Source of the DNA: Larix sibirica
Lineage: Eukaryota > Streptophyta > Pinopsida > Pinales > Pinaceae
Assembly: GCA_004151065.3 (NCBI GenBank)
Contig: NWUY0300010226.1
Coordinates: forward strand, 7,358-34,169
Direction: 5' to 3'
Length of the DNA stretch: 26,812 nt
The notes beneath the pieces are model-generated. The model was not told where the DNA came from, made no database searches, and worked only from the letters and a program-made list of their open reading frames with translations. Positions 1 to 10,957 of this stretch are shown here, in pieces. How positions within the stretch are numbered: position 1 is the first letter of the stretch; the number at the start of each line of letters is the position of its first letter. The position numbers and the translations under genes were made by a program.

Positions 1-2808
1 TTTTGATGAAGGGGTCCTATGGGTACCCCGAGGCTTACTTAGCTATTAGCTAGATAATGCACTTAAACTTCTGTTACAGATCACAGGTAAGAGTGAGATC
101 CCAAACTGAAGCATAACCGGTGTAAGTTAAAAATGACTTTGTTGTACTTCAATTAGCCTTTGATGTTAAGGGCAAAAGTATAGAGAACTTCATTTTGTAA
201 AAGGGTATGATCTACCCTAGATATGATCATTAATTGAAAGATTTATTTAATATAATGTCACATATATTGTATGTATTTCGAAATGCATATTTTATACATA
301 GCTCAAGATTGTCCTATGTATTTACTTATGATTCCCATAGAGTTTAAACTTCATATTCAAAATCATTCTTATATAATCTTGTTTTATTTGTATATTGTCA
401 AAGTTGAACATATTCGAAAATTAACTATAGTATTTATACCTGTATGGTTAATATGGCAATGTTACAACCATGATTTACAAATTTGTGATGTGAAGACATG
501 AAACAAGACCTAACTATATGTTATAAGATATGTGCTTTTAAACTAAATGCAATTATATATATACTATATACTATATGCATAGTATAGCCCTCGAATTGCT
601 CTAAAGTGGAACTATATACTATATACTATATACTATGAATATATGCATATACATACTTTACATTATAAGCATATTGAAGTCTATGAATTTAACCATGGTG
701 GAACTTTGCATTGGCAGGCGAACTAGCATCCGGTAGCTGTAACACTTAATGTTATTAAATGTGATATTGGTGTAATGCCCGTTGGAAATCCCATGGAAAG
801 GATTCACGTGATGGTTCTTGGTTTGTGCGTTAAACCCTAACAATGTCTTGATTGGCCTCGATGAGGCTTAAATTGGAACATTCATTTGGAACCGAAGTGG
901 GAGGAGAGGCCGACGGGCTCTCTAGCTTTTAGTGTTTGTAAACAACGATTGCAGTTCCTCCAGGGTTTCGATATTGAGACCTCGTAGCCCGTATCTTTGT
1001 CAACTGCAGGCTATATGAACCCGAGTCTTTTACATATTTTTTTTAACCCTTACAAGGTTCGATGGTGAATCTATGCACCACCAGTGTTGATGCTGAAATC
1101 TTAACCACCACATACGTTGGTGAAGTTGCTGAGGCGTGCTGATGATTCGAAGTTAAATTCATAGTCATCCTTTAGTGTTATGCTGAGTGTTTTAATGATA
1201 CATCGTTTTATAATATTGTATTTGAGTTATTCCTTTTATAATATGTTTTAACTAGTTGCCTTGTTGATAACCTTGACAAGTCATTTCATCGGCTATTGTT
1301 TAAGGTTGGCCAAGTGGGATAAGAGCTTATTGGCCCTGGTAAGCCTCGGTGACTCCCTATGGGCATCTATTTGTAACTCGGAAGATTATGGTGAAGCTTT
1401 GCACTAATCCCGGTCTTAATTTGGTTTCGCCGAGACTTCCTTTTAACTTGCATTTTGTTTTTACAGTTGGTTCTAAACTTATAAGCCGTATGGGATTGTG
1501 TACAAGAGGGATGAACCCTTGACCTTGACTTGCATTGGTTTCTCAATGCTTCCCTTCGTTACTGTTTTTGTATGAATTTGTATGAATAAATATAAATGAT
1601 TTTGCAAAGATCAAAGTATAGTTTGAAATTCAATTTCAAAGAGATTGCTCTCGGCATTTTTCGTTATTTTTGTTATGAATAGATTTTGATGCATTTTACA
1701 AATGTTTTAGGGCTAAGCCCATCTCTATTGACAAATGGTTGTGTTGTTCGTTTGTAAGAGTTGTTTCCAAATTGACGTAAGGCAGAGTTAAAAACCCTAA
1801 CTTAACTGTTTACAATGTTAAGGGTTTATTCGTGGAAAACTATGGGTCTTGAACCCCGAACCTTTTCTGTATTTAAGGTTTATTTTGAGAGTTTTAAAAA
1901 TTATTATGTGGATTAAGGTGAGTCGAGACTCGAACCCTGCACACTTGCATTTTAGGAAACTTGTAAAGGTCGTGTTTAAAATTTTATAAAGGCATAGACC
2001 GGTTTCGATGAACCCTTACGGTGTCGAAACTTGGTCTTGTATTATTTTCTCATTTTGGAAATTATTGCAATGTTATTATAGTAATACCTATTGGGGATTA
2101 CAAACATGGTTTTCAACCTTGGGATGGTCGATAGACTCTTTAGAGTTACTAGATGCTTAGTTAATCTTAGTCTACTTTAATCTTTAAGTTAAATGATAAT
2201 TCTTTTGCAAGTGCATTATGATTCAATGTGTTTGCAAGATCTCTGTGTAAATATCTAGGTGGATAAAAATATGGTGAAATGAAGCTTCAATACTTATGGT
2301 TATAATTAGTTGAAAATATGCAAAAGAATACTCTTTCGGTACAAGATAAATTTACAGTTTTCTATTTGGTTTTAAAAGATACCCAACCTGTAATATGGAA
2401 TTATGATACTACTAGGGTTTTGCAACATCAAATGTTTATAAAAAGAGTTATATTTATAGAGTTTCCTGAGTTCATAAAAATTACTTGCAATGATACTGTT
2501 TAGAAATTATTTAAGAAAAGCGTTGATGCTATATGCGTAACTTAGATTTATTCTGAATGTAAACTAGATTTAAGATTATTACTTCTATATGAAATATTGA
2601 AATGCTAAGTAATCTTACTCGGTATAAAGGATGATTCATGAAAATTTTCCTACCTTGTATATTTATAATATATAGTTCTGTTTATAAAAGAATAATACCT
2701 TACTGCACACAAAATAGAATAGCTTATTGATACAGATCTGTATAATAAATTTTCAGCCCAAGATAAAGAATCAATCTAATCTACTCCTAATTTAACTTCT
2801 CTGTACTA
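1..2808. other. AT-rich region without a recognisable gene
   Basis: No frame on either strand shows a recognisable domain, and the longest open frames are under 80 codons. The text has many GAACCC/GGTTTCGA-like words and a slightly richer stretch at about 850-1030, which could be untranslated retroelement or LTR sequence, but I found no paired repeats to prove it. If the hexokinase gene at higher coordinates continues through here on the minus strand, this would be intron or flanking DNA. I looked for the later hexokinase exons (NDTVGTLA, GTGTNAAY, DGGLFEHY signatures) and saw none. Confidence 0.5.
611..636. repeat. (ACTATAT)n microsatellite
   Basis: About 3.7 tandem copies of the 7-mer ACTATAT. 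A shorter related run (TATACTATATACTATATGC) sits about 50 bases earlier. Simple sequence, no function inferred. Confidence 0.8.
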
Positions 2809-2810
2809 NN
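2809..2810. other. Two-N scaffold gap
   Basis: Two N characters interrupt the sequence. Such short N runs often mark joins whose true length is unknown. This one lies in what would be hexokinase intron, so missing exons could be hidden here. Confidence 0.8.
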
Positions 2811-5282
2811 TACACCAATTTGGTGTCTTGCTAGGCTGTGACCTTAAAATTAAATTATTATTATTTGTATTTACATTGGGGAGCATTGTATCAATGTTAG
2901 GGCGTTCCTAATTTCATCCCTTAATACTAATTATCAACCCAAAAATATCAATTCTCTTAATTTCCTAAAATCCACCATCAAAAACCCAAATTAATTAGCT
3001 GCTTCTCAAATCCACTCACGAAATAAATAAATAAATATGTAAAAAAGAAGATAAAACATGTTTTTCTTAAAAAGAAAATTTACTATAATATTTCCATGTT
3101 ACCCTTTGACTGTTCCCTAGAATTCACAGAGGCCTCTTATTCTTCTCTTTTCATTTGTAATTTCTCAACGTGAGACATATACAATAAGTGAGTAAAATTC
3201 AGCTTTGTTTCTTGCATAGGCTTAAATGAATAATTGAATTAACTAGATTCTTTTAAGGCATCTAGAAGAAAATGGATTCTATGTGCATACACAAAATCAC
3301 CATATATAGAAGAATTACAACTCATCGCTTTCTAAGAATCTAAATTTGCCTACTTACATAAATGTGCACAGTTCACCTTTGTTTTCAACTTTTTTGCATC
3401 GACTTCAATTCCTTATAAACATGATTCTCTTAGAGATGTCAAAGAATGTGGGTTCTATGTGTTAATACAAAGCCACAATTTACAAGAAAATTTACAACCG
3501 TATACTTTTTTCCATGGCCTATATAACTTGAAGCTCTAAATTTGGCTAATGCACATCGCTGAATAGGTCAACATAGCTGTCAATTCTGCATGGTACCACT
3601 AAAACTTGCTTTGTACCACCCAACTTTATTTATTAGGGCTCTTTAGTCCGCTACTATTTTTGTTAGCAGACAAACCACTCACAGGATTACATGTTATTTA
3701 CAAAACATATAGTTTCCATGTCTGGACCCAATATACCTGCTTTAGGATACCAAAAGAGCAATCGCTCAACTATGGAGAACAAAAATTCACTGCAAATCAT
3801 TCCCTCTCAATACCCTATATCCGTAAAGTGCAATGGAAACTCTGACTGAGGATATAATTCTAATCCCCTTTCCTAAAATTGACAAGACGATCAATGTTCA
3901 TACTCAGTTCAGTGTCTAGCAGCAAACACCACCCTGTGTATATATCAAATGTTAAAATAAATCCCAAAACGCTGTCCTTTTCATAATGGCCCACTGACAG
4001 CATCAAAATACATGTGAGATAGTTGGGCATAGACAAGTTCAATTCTGAGTGAAAATTGGTTCTCTAAATCAATTACCCAATTTGTCATTCGTCAAACATT
4101 CTGCTTGCAATTGAGATGCAAACTGGGCTGTGTCTTACACTTTAGTCTCTGCATTCATTTACTCAATGTGTACCCAATGGTTACAAATCTGTGTATACAG
4201 GCAAAGAGACCTGCCTTCACACTGAAAAAGTTATCAGAAAGATCAACAAGGTTCGACAATTATTGACCATTCGTTGCCATTTATCAACTCTACTTACTAA
4301 CTAGGCAAAGTAAGTAATTTCAAGCAATGACCTATTCATTAACTAATGAGTTGCTTTCAAAACATCCCAAGAGGAATAACCCAGACTTTTGGAATCATCC
4401 TAAACCAAGGCCAGAAGATCTAGTGTGCTCCAAGTTGCTACTAAACAGAGTACTCTCAAAAACAATCTGTTTCCAACTTTCCAGACAATCTCCCATATAC
4501 ACGTAGTCATACATGTGTATATGTAGTCATACATGTAGTCAAGTGTAGTCAAATCTCAGGAGAAAGTGTGGAAAAATTTATAGATATGCGTTCTTTACAT
4601 AAATTTGAAGGTTAGTATGTCTAAGATACAACTTATGTTTAGTTCTCAACCATACGGCCACTAACGACTTCTTCCTAGCCACATATGACACATGGCACCC
4701 CATCAGATTTGGAGCACCACTAACAGATTCCATGTGGCTTCAGGTCAAGTCTCATGAGCAGTAAGGGAATTGTGGACTCTGGAGGCTTTGACCAAAACAA
4801 ACTAAATATTATCCTCTTTCCAGTGAGAATAAAGCACTCACATTGTTTATTTTGAACAATTATGGGGGGACACCATAAAACAGTCTTGATGTCCACTGCT
4901 TTGATGTTATTTTATGAAGCAGCTAAGTTGAGAAATTTGAGGAAAATATCTTCACATATTAAAAAGAGAGAAGAATCCAAAGAACAAAGAAAATGGTTCA
5001 GATTTATCTAAAGAGCACAAATGCCAAAATCTTTACACTTCCTGAGGCAAGTTCAATGCACACTCTAAGGCAAAAAAAAACGGGCATCATGTTAATTACT
5101 GATCCAAGAAGCATCTTAAGATTGGTCATGTAATATAATATATTAGAGAAAATTATTTCCCCATACAAGTCCATGCATGTGCACCAAGCTGTTTTTTTCC
5201 TAATGAATAAATATCAAAACAAATAGAAGTCTGGAAACCTTATGATGAACCAATGAATCACAGATTAAAAGCTAAAACTCAC
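2811..5282 (-). other. Probable hexokinase intron sequence, downstream of the 5335-5283 exon
   Basis: Read on the minus strand, this starts with the donor GTGAGTTTTAG directly after the hexokinase exon fragment and runs as T-rich, stop-filled DNA to the two-N gap. I checked it for the next hexokinase exon (expected to begin VGxDV and to reach NDTVGTLAGG) and found no match. It therefore looks like at least 2.4 kb of intron. It contains a short AAAT repeat (3021-3036) and a small duplication of GTAGTCATACAT (4503 and 4523). Confidence 0.55.
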
Positions 5283-5335
5283 CGTGTCTTCTATTTGGAA
5301 TCCTTTTGTCCATTGAATGAGTATGCCTTTAGAAA
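5283..5335 (-). CDS. Hexokinase, internal exon fragment (3' part of an exon)
   Basis: On the minus strand this encodes SKGILIQWTKGFQIEDT. It matches the plant hexokinase segment (S)SGxLIxWTKGFxIEDTVG, which follows the FSFPV motif in the sugar-binding small domain; the K of WTKGF is conserved in the family. The frame is open to the last base, where ...GACACG is followed by GTGAGT, a strong plant 5' splice site; the next exon would start with VG. The 5' side is cut by the two N at 5336-5337, so the upstream part of the exon (LGGTNFR, FSFPV) is not visible. It lies on the same strand as and downstream of exon 1 at 14429-14158, so I take both as one gene. The fragment is short, but the match is specific. 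Confidence 0.75.
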
Positions 5336-5337
5336 NN
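5336..5337. other. Two-N scaffold gap inside a hexokinase exon
   Basis: Two N separate the hexokinase exon fragment from a repeat-derived sequence (the end of a Ty3/gypsy-like element). The break falls where coding sequence should continue, so the real gap is probably much longer than two bases. Confidence 0.75.
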
Positions 5338-5399
5338 TACATTTAGCCCCATATATGCCCCTATTGTGGTCCATATACATTTAACCCCATATATGCCCC
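5338..5399. repeat. Two-copy tandem repeat, 38-bp period
   Basis: The 24-mer starting TACATTTAGCCCCATATATG at 5338-5361 recurs at 5376-5399 with one difference (TTTAG to TTTAA). It abuts the scaffold gap and may be the start of the 3' LTR of the adjacent minus-strand element. Confidence 0.7.
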
Positions 5400-5870
5400 C
5401 CTTTGGGTCATGCCATAGTACCCTCCTTCGAAAAGCTTTGTCCTCAAAGCTTTCAGTTAATGGTTTTACATGTGATGAAACCAAGTAATAGGATTTCCTT
5501 ATATTCTTGCTTTCTTATTGGCATTGATTATGATCCATCCACCCAAATTTTATTCTTTTTTATCTCAATCCTTGATAGATTGTTTTTGCATAATTTTGAT
5601 TCCATGCATTGTGATTATGAGTTCTCCAATTTGTTGTAATTCTAGTCTTTGATAATATATTGTTGAATAATAGTATTTTGATGGTCATTTCCACAAATAT
5701 TGTTGAGTATTTGATCTTTTTCCTTGATAGTTTCTCTATATATCTTCTTTCCTTGGAAAATTTCTTGGTAATGAGGATGTCAATATGGTTTCACACTTGA
5801 TGGTTTCTCTTCCTTCTGCATACCCATGTCATCGATCCTTCTTTTCGGAGATAATGGAATCCTCTATCTT

Positions 5871-6540
5871 TTATGCTTGATATTTGATCACTCTCACCTT
5901 TGAGATAATAACCTCATATTTTGTATGTACATATTCAAGATAGATATTAACTTCTTTAAGTATTTTATGGTGTCCTAGAATTTTTCCTTCCTTCTCTTTT
6001 TGAAGCTGCAATGTGATGCCATTCATTAATGTTTGATGTCCTTCTTCAATTATGGATTGCATTTCTTCTTTTACATCATCTGTATTTAGGGGTTCTTCAA
6101 CCTTCTTGCAAATTTAATCTTCAAGTCTTTTGGCAGTCTCTTAATCCAAGATTCTTGTTTTTTTTCTTTATTTTGACTATTCTTCTTTTCTTCTTTCAAT
6201 CTTTTGGCCTCATCCAACAAATTTATATTATGATTTCTCAATTTGCATATTTATTCATCCTTCTTTTTTAATTCTTCTTGAATTTTATTTATCTCTTCCA
6301 TTTTTAATCATTGATCCATTTTGTGAGAATAGTTCTTCAAATTCTTTCCGTGTAGCATTTAGTCTAGTATTTTGATCAAGAGTCATCCACCACTCCTAAT
6401 CTTTGTCATAAAATAGAACATTTGCACACAAAGGAGTATTGCCATTTTAGTTTATCCTCCTCAACCATTCCATAGGATCCACACAACTTTAAATTCATTT
6501 CCACTAAACGTAGGTATTGCCAATTTTGCCAATTTTCTTC
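5871..6540 (-). pseudogene. gag capsid-like pseudogene (Ty3/gypsy type)
   Basis: Read on the minus strand across frames, it begins KLAIPTFSGNEFK, the usual start of the plant Ty3/gypsy gag domain (lxxPxFxGxxxP). MEWLRRINQ follows, where the family has a W..RIe..F pattern, then EWWMTLDQ (6395-6372) and TRKEFEELFSQ, equivalent to the conserved W...L....TW.EF...F block. The rest is Lys/Glu-rich and probably coiled coil (KEEKKNSQNKEKKQ, then EEGHQTLMNGITLQLQ). At least two frameshifts and several stops break it, and the last open piece is 6062-5871. The gag family would form the particle shell around the element RNA. No zinc knuckle is visible. The family match is by pattern only. Confidence 0.55.
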
Positions 6541-6944
6541 ACTGAGGTCCAAACAAAACCCTCAATGCCCCAACTCAATATATTAAAAATAATATCAATA
6601 ATTGATAATATGATTTCCTAACCTATTATCCTGTGTTTCCTGTTTCCAATTGATTTTGAATCACATAAATCAATTTTTCTAGTCAAGAGTTATGCAATTT
6701 TCAAATTAGCATACCTTTTAAAACACTAATTTGGAGACTGTCTTTCTAGACGACTTTCTAACTGAAGTAACTCTGTAATTTTGGCCCCTTTGAGTCTATA
6801 TTTTAATCTTGTAGTATCCTGATATGTGTCCTTTGCAATTCCATATGTCTGACCTAATTTTGATGTGCCAAGAAAAAGTTATGGTAACTTTCCCAAAGCT
6901 TGTTATTTTTTTCCTACTCAGTAGATAGATAGTGTATGGCCTGC
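6541..6944. other. Non-coding stretch between the gag remnant and LINE-A
   Basis: No coding signal on either strand. On the minus strand it lies just 5' of the gag pseudogene and reads as leader-like sequence (..GAGTTGGGGCATTGAGGG..), so it may be the untranslated leader or LTR of that element. The LINE-A insertion seems to begin at its right edge. Confidence 0.4.
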
Positions 6945-7560
6945 AATGGTCAGTTCTCAAGGAGCGTTAGGAGGAGTAGATACCTTATGGGATGAAACAA
7001 AACTCAGATTGAATCGATCAAATAAATATCAGCACTGGATCTTCTCGACTCTTTAGCACATTCATACCAACCACCGTGTATCAATCCCTAACATTTATAT
7101 GCCTATTAGTTATTCTGAAAAGAAAGTATGTTGGAATTCTTTAAATAATTGACCAAATCAGGACCTTTCGATAAACTTGATACTTGATTGGGATCTCAAT
7201 ATCACTCTAGCAAGAAACTAGAAAAGAGGGCATGTTCTATAGTGAGGGATTCATTCATGGAGCTAGCAGGTGACCTCATTCAGAAATGGGAACCTATTGA
7301 AACAAAACCAAGAAACCGAACCTATACATGGTTATATAATAGGGGAGTTGTTCCAAGGCACATGGAATCCAAGTTGGATAGATTCCTAGGCCATATCTCC
7401 CTCTTTATTTATGGCCTCGTGTTGTCTTCTTATGTCCTTTCTTCCATTGTTTTAGATCATAAACCTATATCTCTCTCATTACAGGAAGAGCCAGACCTGG
7501 CCCCCATGCCATTCAGGTTTCATCCCTCATGTGGAGAGCAAGTGGGGTTTGAATAAATAG
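6945..7560 (+). pseudogene. LINE-A endonuclease domain (truncated, broken)
   Basis: Fragments of the L1-type apurinic-like endonuclease that nicks target DNA. Visible are GVDTLWDE (near 6975), a YSEKKVCWNSLN segment, DWDLNITLA (about 7180-7205; the D and N of the SDLN motif), RNRTYTW (about 7309-7329), LDRFLGH and LDHKPIS (about 7455-7475), where the catalytic D-H pair of the family is kept. The N-terminal part with the WNCRG and QET motifs is absent because the element is truncated. The frame shifts at least twice, and the longest open piece is 7188-7556. Confidence 0.75.
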
Positions 7561-7916
7561 TCAGAAATTCCTAGTATATAGAGGTTAGGGGTTCACCCTT
7601 CTTTGTGTAGGAGGAGACGATGAGAGTGATTTAAAAAGATCTCAAATCCTGTGAAAAAAATTTGGGCGTTAAACCCTCTCTTGAGAGGGAAAAGTTCTAG
7701 AAAGTGTTGTAAAGTCTCCAACAATCTATAGAGGAGAAAGAAGTGATAAAGGCAGATTTAAGAGCAGAGGATAGGCTCCAAGGGGACCTTCATAAAAAGT
7801 TCTAGGATGAAGAGGATTACTGGAGATTACAATCTAGAAGCCTTTGGTTAAAGATAGGGGTTACAAACACCAAATTCTTCCACAAACAGACCCAAATGAG
7901 GCTCTAGCATAAAACT

Positions 7917-8993
7917 GTGAAGAAAATAAAGGATAGTCAAGGAAATTTGACACAAAACTTTGTAGAAATGAAGGAGGAAATCATCAACTATTTTAGTGAG
8001 TTATATCAAGAAGAGGATGAAGAAAGAGAAGAAGTGAAACAAGAATCCATACTCCACATTCCCCCCCTCATCTCAAAAGAAGAAATAAAGGCAGTCATCT
8101 AGACAATGGAGATGGAAAAATCCCCTGGCTTGGACGGATTCTCAATCCACTTTTATAGTGACTATGTTTGAATATTATCAAAACCAATCTAAGGAGAATG
8201 TTGGATTACGCCCAAAGGAAACCTTGGTTAGGAAGAGCAATCAAATCCTCCTTTCTGGACATCATCCCCAAGGAGTCAGAACCGTCCTCCTTTACTCAGT
8301 TTCATCCTCTATCTATCTGCAATGTCTCACACAATATGTTCACAGGTCCTTCCCTCTATTATTTCAGCAAACCAACAGGGCTTCATTCAAAAAATAAATA
8401 TTCTTGATAACATAGTGCTCTTCCAAGAAGTAGTCCACTCTAGAAGGTGAATAATAGAAAAGGGTATGATCATCAAGTTGGATATGGGAAATGAATTTGA
8501 CAGAGTGAATCACCAATTTCTCTACAAGGTGTTGGAAAAATTTGGCTTTGAAAAGAAGTTCATATCATGGATCAAAGCCTGTATTAAGCAACTTTGGATA
8601 GTGCCATTGGTCAATGGAAGGGCCACCAATTTATTTCAAGCATCAAGAGGGATTTGGTAGGGATTCCCCCTCTCTTATCTTCTTTACATCCTTATGGAAG
8701 ATTTGCTTAGAAAATGGATGGATGTTTCCAGAGTGGAAGGAAACATCCCATGGATAAAGATTGCAAAAAGGGTGAAATATATCAAGCATTCTCAATTTAA
8801 TGATGACACCCTCCTAATAGGAGGAGGCTCATTGATCATGGACAAAAGATTCAAGTCTATTTTAGACAGCTATTGCAAAACTTCAAGGGGTAAAGTAAAC
8901 ATCAAGAAAAGATGCATCTATGGCCAGAATGTGGATCATAGGTCCCTTCTAGCCATCTCTAGGGAGCTTGGATTCCAATGTCAAAGCAAGTGA
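7917..8993 (+). pseudogene. LINE-A reverse transcriptase domain (broken)
   Basis: The region opens with a linker (KIKDSQGN, YFSELYQE), then EKSPGLDGF (about 8116-8142), the usual KAPGPDGF entry to LINE reverse transcriptases. Motif A is KLDMGNEFDRVNH with Asp at 8481-8483. Motif B reads ASRGIW-stop-GFPLS, the Gln of RQGxPLS being a TAG at 8658-8660. Motif C is FNDD at 8796-8807, with both catalytic Asp present and the usual Ala changed to Asn. In-frame stops (8100, 8658) and frameshifts near 8170-8400 rule out activity. Protein wording is close to LINE-B, for example IKACIKxxWIxPLVNG in both. Confidence 0.85.
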
Positions 8994-9099
8994 AAACATT
9001 TTAAATATATGGGAGTTCCAATTGCAATGGAAATACATTCAAGGACAATATGACGGTAAATATTAGAGAAAATAAAGAAAAAAAACAACTCAATGGGGG

Positions 9100-10193
9100 G
9101 TGACTTGGTTAAACATTACAAGGAGAGTGACCCTCATTAAATCGATGCTTTTGTCCCTACCTTTGTTCCTTTTTCTAATCCTCCTGGAATCGACAAGCAT
9201 TCTCCAACATATTGATAAGGAAATCAAATCCTTTCTATGGAAAGGAGGGAAGAATAATGAAGGAAGGATTCCCCTGATAAAATGGAACAAAGTCAAAATC
9301 CCATGAAATAGAGGAGGGCTTCAAATTAGAGGCATGGTTTTAAATAATCTAGCTCTTGGTGCCAAATTTATGTGGAAAATAGTCTCCAAGGGGAGATATT
9401 GGGTGAAGGAAGTGCTCCACAAGAATTATTTACGGGGACATAGACTAAGAATCCTGGACCAACCTCCCCAAGTCAAGAAAGGAACCCAAATATGGAAGCT
9501 CTGCACAAAGGCCTAGGAATTTTTCAGTAACAATTGTACTAGATCCCAGGTAATGGAAAAAGAATCCTCCTATGGAAATATAGTACCCCTTGGTTCCCTT
9601 CCAGAATTAAATGATCTTTAGATATGGATGAATATTCATGGGATAAAAAATCTTAGAGATATTTGTATTTGGGATCAAGGCTTCTGGAAGGAATGGGGAA
9701 ACCTATCACCTTCGGATCATCTCTACCCGACACTTAACACTATGTTTCAAAAGATGAAAGGAAAATCGCCAAGAAGAAAGATGACCCAGGATGTTAGAGA
9801 ATGGGGAAAGAAGGATGGTCCATACTCAATTAAACAAGGTTACCAATCCCTCTTAGAAAGACTTCCCTCAGCGATTCGATCCTTGATTTGGTCGAATAAT
9901 GTCCTCCCGAAAATTAACTTCTCCTGTTTGATAGTGGCTCATGGAAAATATTAACGGGGGATAATCTTAAAAAAATAGGTTTTATGGGTCTGTGTAGATG
10001 TGCCCTGTGCTTAAACAAAGAAGAAACCATCTCTCATCTGTTTATTGAATTTCAGTTCTTTAGTGAAGTATGGCATAAAGCTTTGGGCCCATTGCATCAA
10101 GACTACACGCGACCTCAAAATTTTGGAGAATTCTTCAAATCATGGGGAAAGACTTATAATATTTCCCTAAAAGGAAAACCCCTTCTAAAATAG
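9100..10193 (+). pseudogene. LINE-A thumb/connection and zf-RVT region (broken)
   Basis: ITRRVTLIKSMLLSLPLF and FLWKGGKNNE (9100-9270) are the plant LINE connection region following the polymerase. They continue in GGLQIRGM and NLALGAKFMWK (9310-9380). Further on come GPYSIKQGYQSLL (about 9820-9860), LPKINFSC, and the zinc-binding zf-RVT block CRCALCLNKEETISHLFIE (about 9990-10050), where the final Cys of the usual C-x2-C...H...C set is replaced by Phe. The pieces are separated by stops at about 9304, 9514 and 9952. The family role is nucleic-acid binding in the retrotransposition complex. Confidence 0.75.
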
Positions 10194-10514
10194 TTTTGGC
10201 TGGCTCTCCCTAAGTTTATTTATTGGAATATTTGGTTGGCTCATAACTAGACAATATTCCAAGGAATCAAAAGTACTCCCATACAGGTGGCTCGAAAAGC
10301 TATAACTTTCATGAAAGAAACCTATCAGGTCAAGGAGGAAGTTAATCAACTTGAGTCAAATTTAACCCAAGAGTAGGAAAACTAGATAAAATCTCTCAAC
10401 TTAAAAGGAATGATAGGTCTAAGGATGTGAATCACCAAAACCAAGCAAGACTGAGAAATCGGATTAAAAGAAGCAGAATTTAATGAATAGATGAAACAAC
10501 AAGGATGACCCATC

Positions 10515-10955
10515 TTGTTCTTTGATGGAGCATCCAAAGGAAATCCCATGGCAGCAGGTGCAGGACGGGGGGGGATCATGTATGATCTTGGAGGAATGTT
10601 GAAAGCTAGATTCACATGGGGGATAGGAAGTTATACAAACAATATGGTAGATATTCTTTCCCTACTGCAAGGGGTAAAAACCATGGTCAATAATGATATG
10701 AAAAATACAATTATTATTGGTGATTCCAAGATCATTGTTCAATCCTTTATCTCCATTAAGCCTCCAAAAAATATCAGTATGGATTGAATTTATTCAAGGA
10801 TAAAGAAGATATTATACACCCTCGGTAACTGCTAGTTTTATCATGTCCTACGGGAGAACAAAAAGAAGTTGATTTCCTGGAAAAATTGGCCTCAACCCTG
10901 CCAGAAGGAATTATCAATGATGCTAATGACTCAGAGGATTTTATAGCAATACCAT
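10515..10955 (+). pseudogene. LINE-A C-terminal RNase H domain (broken)
   Basis: FFDGASKGNP (catalytic Asp 10524-10526) opens an RNase H fold of the type carried at the C-terminus of many plant L1 elements. The second acidic position, NNQAEALALLQG in LINE-B, reads NNMVDILSLLQG here, so Glu is replaced by Asp. The third, GDSK, is kept. After a stop at 10785 the final block continues in another frame as RENKKEVDFLEKLAS (about 10853-10897), with its Asp kept. The function would be removal of RNA from the RNA-DNA hybrid. One stop and a frameshift make it non-functional. Confidence 0.8.
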
Positions 10956-10957
10956 AA

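Larger units (their letters stand above)
5338..6560 (-). mobile_element. Decayed Ty3/gypsy-like element, gag only, with polypurine tract
   Basis: The minus strand shows, in order, a gag-type frame (6540-5871), a Gln/Asn/Lys-rich stretch (about 5870-5470), a tail reading SFEDKA then FEGG (about 5455-5425), and a polypurine tract AAAGGGGGG (5404-5396) like the one that primes plus-strand DNA in LTR elements. A full Ty3/gypsy element has about 3-4 kb of protease, reverse transcriptase, RNase H and integrase between gag and this tract; here there is only about 0.5 kb and none of those motifs. It is therefore an internally deleted or gag-only (TR-GAG-like) element. The 3' LTR is cut by the gap at 5336-5337. 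Confidence 0.5.
6945..10957 (+). mobile_element. LINE-A: 5'-truncated, decayed plant L1-type LINE
   Basis: This is the ORF2 region of a plant L1 LINE, reading endonuclease (from about 6945), reverse transcriptase (about 8000-9000), thumb/connection (9100-9520), zinc-binding region (9880-10080) and RNase H (10515-10955). The first recognisable residues, SSQGALGGVDTLWDE, match SSRGASGGIGTLWNE in LINE-B at 19639, about 60 codons into ORF2. ORF1 and the ORF2 start are missing, as expected from incomplete target-primed reverse transcription. Many stops and frameshifts make it inactive. The 3' end is not defined: I see no clear poly(A) tail or target-site duplication, and the element may run to about 11900. 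It lies in what appears to be a hexokinase intron, antisense to that gene. Confidence 0.85.

Noticed and set aside
1-2808. Possible LTR from the GAACCC/GGTTTCGA-rich sequence
   Set aside because: No matching second copy, no TG...CA ends with a primer-binding site, and no gag or pol nearby in a fitting orientation.
2811-5282. Possible further hexokinase exons
   Set aside because: I read the minus strand for the conserved later blocks (NDTVGTLA, GTGTNAAY, WGNF, DGGLFEHY, NDGSGIGAA) and found none, so it is treated as intron.
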